Assembly (NCBI GenBank): GCA_016292295.1
Contig: JADNEJ010000600.1
Location: forward strand, 1 to 5,232
Length of the DNA stretch: 5,232 nucleotides
From: Candidatus Thiodictyon intracellulare
Lineage (GTDB): Bacteria; Pseudomonadota; Gammaproteobacteria; Chromatiales; Chromatiaceae
Direction of reading: 5' to 3'
This document shows, in pieces, positions 1 to 5,183 of this stretch (positions within the stretch are counted from its first letter, which is position 1; each line of letters starts with the position of its first letter). The notes below the pieces were generated by a model that saw only the letters and a list, made by a program, of their open reading frames with translations, did not search any database and was not told the origin of the DNA. The translations under genes and the position numbers were made by a program.

Positions 1-1
1 T

Positions 2-175
2 TCGCTGGCGTTTCGCTTCATTGCCTGCAACCTTCACCCGGACCACGACACCCTGACGACCTTCTGGCGCCGCTTCTGCAAGGAATTTGAAGCAGCCTTC
101 GTGCAGGTGCTGGAGGTCGCGCGGGAGAATCGGTTCAGCCGCTTCGGCAGCGTCTGCCTGGATGGGATCAAAACC
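2..175 (+). pseudogene. IS1182/IS5-type transposase, N-terminal fragment
   Basis: Reading from base 2, the frame gives about 58 residues containing FRFIACNLHPDHDTL, then a Phe/Arg-rich segment, FVQVLEVARENRF and SVCLDGIKT. This is the usual N-terminal pattern of DUF772/InsH-type transposases of the IS1182/IS5 groups (FRF-A-N-HPDHDT, FVQVL, LDGTK). The true start lies left of the window. After GIKT these proteins normally continue with a His-Ala-Asn-Ala-type stretch and a DDE catalytic core. Here the similarity stops at about base 175, and the following bases read better on the other strand as the end of a WD40 repeat. The frame stays open to 559, but everything after 175 is antisense to the neighbouring pseudogene and has no transposase character. 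It is therefore a truncated, inactive IS remnant. The family call is by eye; the exact IS group is uncertain. Confidence 0.8.
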
Positions 176-298
176 ACAGCCGCAGGGCCCCGTCCCCTCG
201 GCCGAGAGCAGCCGTCGGCCGTCGGGGGCGAAGGCACAGGCCCAGATGCCGCCCGAGTGACCGGTCAGCATCCGCAGCCGCGCCTCGCAGCACTCCCC
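174..298 (-). other. Single WD40 repeat, truncated propeller
   Basis: The minus strand reads RLRMLTGHSGGIW, ACAFAPDGRRLLSAE, a one-base slip near 192-197, then GDGALRLW. The spaced GH, the S-PDGRRLLSA-type strand and the final L-LW are a textbook WD40 repeat. A propeller needs about six to eight (often 7 or 14 in STAND proteins) such repeats; only the first is left. The sequence joins the transposase fragment at 173-176, where LW(D) should be followed by the next repeat. The rest of the sensor domain has been lost or lies on the far side of the IS fragment outside the window. Confidence 0.85.
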
Positions 299-478
299 CG
301 TCAAGACCCCGGCCTGGCCACGCCCGCCCGGACCGGGCGCCATCTGGAGCCGCTCGAACCCCTGTCCATCCCCCGCCGTTTTCCCTGGCGGCCCGCCTTC
401 GCACCAGACCAACAACTGCCCCAGAAAATCCAGCGTCTCATCGCTCGGCCGCTCCGGCGCCCGGTCTCGGATGGCCTG

Positions 479-705
479 GAGCAGATACTCGGCGAGAAAG
501 AACTCCAGGAGCGAGGTATGGGCAAACCGGAAGCTGCTGACGCCCCCAGCCCGTCCTGACGAGCGAGGAAAGTGGCATTGCGCAGGTCCTCTTCGAGCTG
601 GTGCAGGCTCCGGTAGCAGTGGTGCAGGTCCGGCTGCCCCTCCAGTTAGCCATGAAACCAGCGCTCGATGCCGGCGGCCAGTAACAGCCCTGCTCCGCTG
701 AGTCA
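479..705 (-). other. Post-NACHT winged-helix/superhelical segment (broken)
   Basis: After the TGA at 703-705 the same frame still codes sensibly: LSGAGLLLAAGIERWFHG, a TAA at 646-648, LEGQPDLHHCYRSLHQLEED and LRNATFLARQDG. A frameshift at 539-552 then leads to SSFRFAHTSLLEFFLAEYLL (479-538). The phrase F-AH-SL-EFF-A-YL is the hallmark at the end of the helical region that follows NACHT domains. It shows that the protein continued past both stop codons and ties the NACHT to the WD40 part. In the family this region locks the NTPase in its resting form. Confidence 0.8.
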
Positions 706-1570
706 CAGGTGCGCGGCCAGGTCCCGAGCGAGCAATAGCTTGTGCTCCGGCTTGATGTGGTGCTTGCCACCGTCGCGCTCCAGCCAGCGCTGGACCATGC
801 GCCGGTACAGAGTGACGCCATAGACCGACTTGCTAGCTAGGCGGTCGCGTTCGATCTCCGGGATAAACTCGCTGACCAGCCGCAGGGTATAGGGGCGCTG
901 CGCTAGGTCGGTGAGGTTGTGAACGGAACGGATGGTCGCGAGCAGGGCCTCTGGGTCAGCCCCGGGCAGCGCGGCAGCGAGATAGCGTCGGACCTGGTCC
1001 TCCGACAGGGGCAGCAGGACCAGGGCGCGGTAGTCGTCGGCGCCGTGCTCGCCGCGCTCCTGGCAGGTGAAGTGGTTGCGCTGGTCGCGCAGGGTGCGGA
1101 AGTATTGGGTACGGCAGAAGATCAGGACCTTTGACGCTGGCCCCAGCAAGGCCTCGGCGCGGCGGGCCTGGGCGAGCGGCAGGACGTGCAGCAGTTCCCG
1201 GGTGAAGACCTGGCAGTCCTGCTCGGTGAGCTTGTTGAGCACCTCGTCCAGGCCGTCGAAGATGACGATGACGCCTTGGTCGAACCAGCCTTAGAAAGCC
1301 GCGAAGCCGCAGTCCTCGGCCCCGGCCCAGCCGCGCCCCATGCACTCCTCCAAGATCGCTAGGAGCCTCGGTACCCCTCGGTCCAGGCCGGTGACGTTGC
1401 GCAGATCCAGACACAGCGAGATCGCACGACCGGGGTCTGCCCGGCGGCGCTCGTCGAGCAGGATCGCCAACCGCTGGCAGGTGACGGTCTTGCCCATGCC
1501 GTACTTCCCCGAGCAGGGGGAAGAGCGGCGGTGCCTCCGGGGACTGCGCCCACCCGAGCAGATAGTCCAT
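706..1570 (-). other. NACHT NTPase domain (broken by one stop and one frameshift)
   Basis: From MDYLLGWAQSPEAPPLFPLLG (1570 downward) the frame slips by one base near 1507-1513 and continues with a Walker A motif GKYGMGKT (1486-1509), TCQRLAILLDERR and ISLCLDLRNVTGLD. A TAA at 1291-1293 interrupts between FAAF and GWFDQG. The Walker B/NACHT motif VIVIFDGLDEV lies at 1240-1272 and the sensor-like KVLIFCRTQYF at about 1099-1131. The same frame then runs through LAQRPYTLRLVSEF and YGVTLYRRMVQRWLERDGGK to a TGA at 703-705. These are the ordered signatures of a NACHT-type STAND ATPase, which binds ATP and oligomerises when its sensor is triggered. The catalytic motifs themselves are unmutated; only the reading frame is broken. 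The longest intact piece (703-1242) lacks the P-loop and so could not bind ATP alone. Confidence 0.9.
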
Positions 1571-1797
1571 GGCCTCGACACCCGCGGTCCCATACGCGTC
1601 CGGCCGGCCCGGGGCCGCGAAGGCGGCGTCCTTGTCGAGGCTCGCCGGGGCGCCACGGCCGTCCGGGATCAGCCCGCCGGAGCCGATGTCCTTCAGGGCC
1701 AGAGCCCCATGTGCCGCGCCTCGGGCGGGCTGCTCCGCGCGCGCCCCGGCCCCGCCTCCGGACCTGTCCCCGCCGCCGGGGGCGGCCGGCCCTCATA

Positions 1798-2394
1798 AAG
1801 CAGGCTCAGGCACAGCGCCGCGTGGACCACGAGGGCAGCGTTACGGGCGGCAAACTGCTGATCCTGCTCCTTACTGCGGCTATTTTTGTTGCCGTCCCCC
1901 TCAGTCGCAGATTGCCTTGACGATGATCCAGTCCACCTTGTGCCGATCGGCCGCGAGTTGGATGCCGACCGACTCCATCTCCCCGCCGATCGCCTCCGGC
2001 TCGATCCGGAGCAGGCTGTCGCGGTAGTTGCAGTTGTCGACGAGCGTGTTGCCGGACAGCAGGGTGCCGAAGCGCACCGTGGGCCAGTGCAGGCAACTGT
2101 CCGGCTCCCGCCGACGGGTCTGGTCCAGGTAGTTGAAGCGGTTGAACAGTGTGCCCGAGGCCGCGAGCTTGGGGCCACGTTGGGTGATGGTCTCGTCCGC
2201 GTTGGCGCGTGGCCGAGCTTATAGCCGCGAATCATCTCCGAGACCAGGAGATCGCCGGTCTTCTGCTTGACCGGACTGACGCCGAAGGCGATGCCGACGC
2301 CGATGACGGCACGCGACGCTCAGTCGGTGATGGCGTCCTGCGCGGCGATCTGGGACTCGCCCTCCCCTTGCTTGCTGACCCGCTGCACGACGCG
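1798..2394 (-). other. MTAN / PNP_UDP-like nucleosidase domain (broken)
   Basis: The frames join to give AAQDAITD, a TGA stop (2320-2322, probably an original Trp TGG), then RAVIGVGIAFGVSPVKQ, TGDLLVSEMIRGYKLG, a frameshift, and then VRFGTLLSGNTLVDN, RIEPEAIGGEMESVGI, HKVDWIIVKAICD and finally NAALVVHAAL. The VGIAFG glycine strand, the EME in GGEMES and the Asp in AICD-W-GDGNK match the nucleoside phosphorylase fold of MTA/SAH nucleosidases, where the Glu contacts the ribose and the Asp acts on the base. Such a domain would cleave a purine nucleoside or nucleotide. The stop at 1901-1903 comes from one extra A: removing it restores CDWGDGNK. The first 70-90 residues usual for the family, before the VGIAFG strand, seem to be missing. 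In NLR-like proteins this domain sits N-terminal to NACHT and is the presumed effector, which fits its place here. Confidence 0.8.
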
Positions 2395-2598
2395 CTGGCC
2401 GCCAGCAGCCGTTCCAGCGACGCGTTGGCGGCGGCCGGGGCGGTGAGCGGGAACAGGGCTTCGTAGATGGCGGCAACCGGGATGCGGTGATCCGCCACGG
2501 CGAGGCCGAGCAGGCGCAGGGCGTGCTGCCGCTCGGGCTCGGGCCAGCGTCAGCCGTTCCAGGCTCTTGCGGGCGAAGTAGGGAGGCAGGGTCGGCAT
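2395..2598 (-). other. N-terminal module of the STAND pseudogene, family not recognised
   Basis: The ATG at 2596-2598 opens MPTLPPYFARKSLERL. An extra C near 2541-2545 shifts the frame, and the protein resumes as PEPERQHALRLLGLAVADHR, then IPVAAIYEALFPLTAP and ASLERLLAA, before a second shift near 2393-2403. The pattern is about 65 residues, helical by eye, with a two-copy 'SLERLL'-like ending that could belong to a small winged-helix or adaptor fold; that is a guess. I chose this start because upstream of it (beyond 2598) the codons run into REP-like intergenic DNA, and the Met begins the first sensible sequence. No convincing Shine-Dalgarno is present (CAGGGAC about 7 bases upstream at best). 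I do not know this family; it may be an N-terminal partner of the nucleosidase domain or the start of a separate gene fused by deletion. Confidence 0.5.
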
Positions 2599-2668
2599 GG
2601 GTGAGTCCCTGGCGGCTGGGTGAGGTTGAGTCCACGGGCAAGGCGCATTGCAATTGCCCGCCGGCGCC

Positions 2669-2695
2669 GCAACCACGCGGGTTGCTTCAGTCGCG
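2669..2695. repeat. Degenerate REP-like element
   Basis: TTGCTTCAGTCGCG at 2682-2695 matches the core of the REP arm, CTGCTTCAGCCGCG, at 12 of 14 positions. It is preceded by a 6-bp hairpin, GCAACC (2669-2674) and GGTTGC (2680-2685), with a five-base loop. It looks like an older, mutated member of the same repeat family as 2944-3015. Chance cannot be excluded for so short a match in GC-rich DNA. Confidence 0.4.
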
Positions 2696-2943
2696 TTGAG
2701 GTACGATCAAAAGCGATCCGACCAGCAAAGGCGTCCGTGCCTCCGAAGCCACATCCGCTCTGATCGCACCCGTCGCGCTGCGCCTTGGTACGCAAGTAGT
2801 GCTGGTCATGATACGGCGCGGGTACGCCGCTCGCTACCTGGCCTCCCACTGGTCGGCCCCCGGCCATAAGGCCTCGACCATCCGGTTCGGATAGGGTAGC
2901 CCAGGAGGTCGAAGCGTTACCGTGAAAATCAGACCGAGACCCG

Positions 2944-3015
2944 GTGGGAGCTGCTTCAGCCGCGACGCAACCGCGCAAGCCGCCATGGCCTCGTCGCGGC
3001 TGAAGCAGCTCCCAC
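2944..3015. repeat. REP/BIME-like perfect inverted repeat pair
   Basis: A 23-base arm at 2944-2966 (starting GTGGGAGCTGCTTCAGCC) is matched without error by its reverse complement at 2993-3015, with a 26-base loop between. Each arm contains its own small hairpin, GCTG-CTT-CAGC. GTRGGAG followed by a GC-rich imperfect palindrome is the form of REP sequences in Pseudomonas, Xanthomonas and related bacteria, and two head-to-head REPs form a BIME. Such elements are spread by RAYT (TnpA_REP) transposases; none is present in this window. As RNA the pair would fold into a long stem. Confidence 0.8.
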
Positions 3016-3089
3016 GCATCCCTTTCATCGTGCCGGGTGGCTGGTTTTGCCGGCATGGCCGTTTGCCGCCGCCCGGTTACCCATCAAGA

Positions 3090-3134
3090 CCGGGCGCGGT
3101 CGCCGCGGGACTCGTCGGGTCCGACGGCGCCCGG
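3090..3134 (-). terminator. Possible hairpin terminator after the DUF2076 gene
   Basis: Directly downstream of the stop codon at 3137-3139 (minus strand), CCGGGCGC (3090-3097) pairs with GCGCCCGG (3127-3134). A nested hairpin CGTCG-GGTC-CGACG lies at 3113-3126. The position fits a transcription stop, but there is no run of U after the stem on the transcribed strand, so it may only be a stabilising 3' structure. Confidence 0.35.
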
Positions 3135-3136
3135 CC

Positions 3137-3949
3137 TCAGAAGTTCCCGAAGGTATCGAAGCCACCGTCGTCGTTGCCCGCCAATAGGTCGCCCGGATCA
3201 CTGTAATCGTTGTCTGACTGAGCATCGTCCGGCTGTACATCATCGTCACGCTGCTGCGCCACCGTGGCATTGGCCTGGGCGGCCGCGGCCTGGGCCTGAG
3301 CGGCCGCGGCCTGGGCCTGGGCGGCCGCGGTCTGTGCTTCGGCAGCGGCGGTCTGGGCCGCGAGGTCGCCACCCGGTAACCCGGCCGCATGGGCCTGACT
3401 GCCGCCGAACAGGCTGCTCAACGCATTCGCCGCCATCATGCCGCCCGCTACCCCGGCCGCGGTCGTCAAGGCCGACGCCATGAAACCGCCGCCGCCTCCC
3501 AGGGCCGACCCGAACAGACCGCGCGCCGGTGCCGGCGCTGCCGCATATTGGGTACCAGGGGGCATCACCGGCACCCGCTCATCGGCCGCCGGGGACGGAT
3601 TGGACCAACCTCGGCCGGCGGGGGCGGGCTGGGTGCGCTCCGCGGCGGGCAGCACAGTGGTCACCGACTGACCCGAGCCGCCTCCGAAGAAACCGCCCCG
3701 GAAGCAGCCGCCGTCGGCCGGGCGCTCCGCCAACTTCTTCTCCAGGTCCTGGATGCGCTGGTACTGCGCCTGCATCGCGTGGTCCTGAACCAGGATTACC
3801 TGCGCCATGTAATAGGGCGCCGCCGGCTGGCTCTTCAGGGCATCCACAATCACCTGCTCGGCCTCCGGGTCGCGGGGGCCGGGCTGCTGCTGCGCCTGCT
3901 TCAGCTTGGCAAACAAGCCGTCGATCAGTTGGCGTTCGTTCTGTTCCAT
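3137..3949 (-). CDS. DUF2076 domain-containing protein
   Basis: 270 residues, intact. Residues 1-75 (MEQNERQLIDGLFAKLKQAQ, then DPEAEQVIVDAL, AAPYYMAQVILVQDHA and RIQDLEKKL) match the conserved helical start of the DUF2076 family. A Pro/Gly-rich stretch (76-142) leads to a conserved hydrophobic Gly/Ala segment (about 143-185, with FMASALTTAAGVAGGMMAAN), which could insert in or lie on a membrane. Residues 196-233 are an Ala/Gln repeat with a seven-residue period. The tail (235-270) is very acidic and ends in GGFDTFGNF, a Gly/Phe/Asp ending seen in the family. There is no signal peptide. The start is supported by AAGGTGA at 3954-3960, four bases upstream of ATG. The function is unknown; the family is linked only loosely to envelope or periplasmic proteins. 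The gene stands alone and diverges from the RNase gene. Confidence 0.9.
   Translation of the reverse strand: MEQNERQLIDGLFAKLKQAQQQPGPRDPEAEQVIVDALKSQPAAPYYMAQVILVQDHAMQAQYQRIQDLEKKLAERPADGGCFRGGFFGGGSGQSVTTVLPAAERTQPAPAGRGWSNPSPAADERVPVMPPGTQYAAAPAPARGLFGSALGGGGGFMASALTTAAGVAGGMMAANALSSLFGGSQAHAAGLPGGDLAAQTAAAEAQTAAAQAQAAAAQAQAAAAQANATVAQQRDDDVQPDDAQSDNDYSDPGDLLAGNDDGGFDTFGNF
3279..3362. repeat. 21-bp tandem repeat inside the DUF2076 gene
   Basis: Units of 21 bases begin at 3279, 3300, 3321 and 3342 on the plus strand. The first two (GCGGCCGCGGCCTGGGCCTG plus one base) differ at one base, the third keeps its first ten bases and then diverges, and the fourth is weak. They encode the seven-residue Ala/Gln period AQAQAAA on the minus strand. 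Copy number could vary between strains by slippage without breaking the frame, since 21 is a multiple of three. Confidence 0.75.
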
Positions 3950-4124
3950 CGTGTCACCTTGGGGTTGGTTGAAAGGGCTCGCGAGACAGACGCCATATGG
4001 GTACGCGGGCCCTCGTTCCCATCATTTGCGGACCAATTGCCTTTCCGGGATCATATACGCTGGTTAGCGTACACGCGCGGCCAGCCCGCTCCAACCGGAC
4101 CGGGCCACCACCGAGGTCCACCAG
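3950..4124. promoter_or_regulatory. Divergent intergenic region with a palindromic site
   Basis: This 175-base gap separates two genes transcribed away from each other, so both promoters should lie here. The AT-richest part (about 4021-4072) contains a perfect inverted repeat TACGCT-GGTT-AGCGTA (4056-4071). Directly beside it, the minus strand reads TATGAT (4050-4055), a good -10 box for the DUF2076 gene, but no clear -35 box at 17 bases. On the plus strand TTGCGG (4026-4031) or TTGCCT (4037-4042) could be a -35 box for the RNase gene, again without a well-spaced -10. The palindrome could be an operator for either gene. Promoter assignment is weak; the palindrome itself is certain. Confidence 0.4.
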
Positions 4125-5183
4125 ATGCACCTGTCACGCCCGCTGATCCCGCTGCTCCTGTGTCTTTGGCCGCTTGCGGTCGCGGCAGAGCCCTTCGCGG
4201 GCAGCCTGATCGCGGAGCGGGATTGTCCGGCGGGCATCTCGACCAGGCATCAGAAAAACCCGGGGCAGATCCGCCTGGTGCCGGGGCAGATCTATCTGAT
4301 CGTCGCCCGCAACAAGCCGGAGCCGACCTACTACCAATTGCGCATCGAGTCCGCAGACCCCCAGGATCGGTGGGTGAAGGTCTCCTGCGGCCGGTTCGTC
4401 GCACCCCTGTCGGCCGCGCCCCGGACCTCGGGCGAACCCCAGCCATCGGTGACGGCGCCCGCCCTCGCCGCGCTCCCGACGGCGAGCCCTACGCCAGTCC
4501 CGGCCGCGCCCGCCGCCAACAGAGCGGACGGCATGGATGCCCAATATGTCCTCTGCGCTATCTGGCAACCGGCCTTCTGCGAGCCGCGCCCCAACCGACC
4601 GGAGTGCGTCAGCCTGACCCCGGAGCGGGTCGACGCCCGCCAGTTCTCACTCCACGGGCTCTGGCCGCAGCCGATCGGGCGCGCCTACTGCGGCATCGCT
4701 GCGCCGGACAGGCAGACCGCGGAGTCAGGTGACTGGGGGCATTTGCCGCGGCCGGACCTCAGCACGGCCACCCGCACGCAGCTTGAGCGGCGGATGCCTG
4801 GGACGGCCGGGGGCCTGGAGCGCCACGAGTGGGCCAAGCACGGGAGCTGCTACGGCACGGATGCGGAGACCTATTTCCGGCAGGCGCTAGCGCTGCTAGC
4901 GCAACTCAACGACTCGCAGGTGCAGCGACTCTTCGAGTCCAACATCGGCAACAGGCTGCGGGCCGAGCAGGTGCAGGTCGCCTTCGACCGCGCCTTCGGT
5001 CCGGGCAGCGGGGAGCGAGTGCGGCTGGAGTGTGACCAGGAGGGCCGAATCACGGAGCTGCGCATCAGGCTCAAGGGGCCGATCAGAGACCGGTCGGCCC
5101 TGGCCGAGCTGATCCGGGCGGCACCGACGCACGCGCTCGGCTGCCGCGGCGGCTGGGTCGATCGGGCGGGGCCGGGACGCTAG
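4125..5183 (+). CDS. Secreted ribonuclease T2 family protein with N-terminal extra domain
   Basis: 352 residues. The first 20 or so (MHLSRPLIPLLLCLWPLAVA, then AEP) form a signal peptide with probable cleavage at AVA-A/E, so the enzyme works in the periplasm or outside the cell. Residues 22-95 are a small domain (ERDCPAG, NPGQIRLVPGQIYLIVARNKP, WVKVSCG; Cys34 and Cys88 may pair) known to me only as an extension of some bacterial RNase T2 proteins. A Pro/Ala linker (96-133) follows. The catalytic domain (about 134-341) has CAS I FSLHGLWP (174-181, His177) and CAS II ERHEWAKHGSC (232-242, Glu235, Lys238, His239), the residues that cleave RNA through a 2',3'-cyclic phosphate. Seven cysteines in this domain suggest disulfides. 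The start is supported by GAGGT at 4113-4117, seven bases before ATG. It is monocistronic as far as visible. RNase I-like scavenging of RNA is the likely role. The family call is firm; the substrate and biological role are inferred. Confidence 0.93.
   Translation: MHLSRPLIPLLLCLWPLAVAAEPFAGSLIAERDCPAGISTRHQKNPGQIRLVPGQIYLIVARNKPEPTYYQLRIESADPQDRWVKVSCGRFVAPLSAAPRTSGEPQPSVTAPALAALPTASPTPVPAAPAANRADGMDAQYVLCAIWQPAFCEPRPNRPECVSLTPERVDARQFSLHGLWPQPIGRAYCGIAAPDRQTAESGDWGHLPRPDLSTATRTQLERRMPGTAGGLERHEWAKHGSCYGTDAETYFRQALALLAQLNDSQVQRLFESNIGNRLRAEQVQVAFDRAFGPGSGERVRLECDQEGRITELRIRLKGPIRDRSALAELIRAAPTHALGCRGGWVDRAGPGR

Larger units (their letters stand above)
174..2598 (-). pseudogene. Decayed STAND NTPase: MTAN/PNP-like - NACHT - WD40
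   Basis: Following the protein signal across frames on the minus strand from an ATG at 2596-2598 gives one multidomain protein of about 800 residues, broken many times. Domain order is: N-terminal module (about 2395-2598), nucleosidase-like domain (about 1798-2394), Pro/Gly/Ala linker (about 1700-1797), NACHT (about 706-1570), helical segment with FAHTSLLEFFLAEYL (479-532), and one WD40 repeat (174-298). In-frame stops are TGA at 2320-2322, TAA at 1291-1293, TGA at 703-705 and TAA at 646-648. Frameshifts are needed near 2541-2545, 2393-2403, 2203-2213, 1900-1903, within 1700-1790, 1507-1513, 539-552 and 192-197. Proteins of this layout act as NLR-like sensors: the repeat domain senses, NACHT oligomerises on ATP, and the N-terminal enzyme attacks nucleotides or nucleosides. 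That role is inferred and applies only to the ancestor. It could also have been two adjacent genes split at the linker. Nothing here can be translated as a working protein. Confidence 0.85.
2599..3136. other. Gene-poor intergenic region with REP-like elements
   Basis: About 540 bases lie between the dead STAND gene and the DUF2076 gene. I find no credible coding sequence: the long minus-strand open frame here is rich in Arg/Pro, lacks domain patterns and includes translated palindromes. The content is a perfect inverted repeat pair (2944-3015), a degenerate copy (about 2669-2695), an 8-bp palindrome GCAATTGC at 2650-2657, and a GC-rich hairpin next to the DUF2076 stop codon. The promoter of the pseudogene should have been in the left part, but I see no convincing -35/-10 pair. 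Confidence 0.6.

Noticed and set aside
101..559. Open frame of 152 residues on the plus strand
   Set aside because: Only its first 25 codons are transposase; the remainder is antisense to the WD40/NACHT pseudogene and has no domain pattern.
956..1570. Minus-strand open frame of 204 residues as a separate gene
   Set aside because: Its first 20 or so residues are genuine NACHT sequence, but past the frameshift at 1507-1513 it is out of frame with the Walker motifs and becomes Arg/Pro-rich.
2862..2900. Possible tRNA-like fold near GGCC-ATAA-GGCC and GGTTCGGAT
   Set aside because: No complete cloverleaf, acceptor pairing or T-arm consensus could be assembled.
2550..3056. Minus-strand open frame of 168 residues across the intergenic region
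   Set aside because: It translates the REP palindromes and overlaps the start of the STAND pseudogene in another frame; no recognisable domain.
3279..3362. CRISPR-like or regulatory tandem array
   Set aside because: The units are contiguous, with no spacers, and lie in frame inside a coding sequence, so they are a protein repeat.
3389..4732. Long plus-strand open frame of 447 residues
   Set aside because: It is antisense to the DUF2076 gene and then overlaps the RNase T2 gene out of frame. Both of those have clear family motifs and ribosome binding sites, and this frame is Arg/Pro-rich low-complexity sequence typical of GC-rich shadows.
4884..4902. Inverted repeat GCGCTAG-CGCTG-CTAGCGC
   Set aside because: It lies within the RNase T2 catalytic domain and is explained by Ala-Leu codons; no sign of a regulatory or recombination role.
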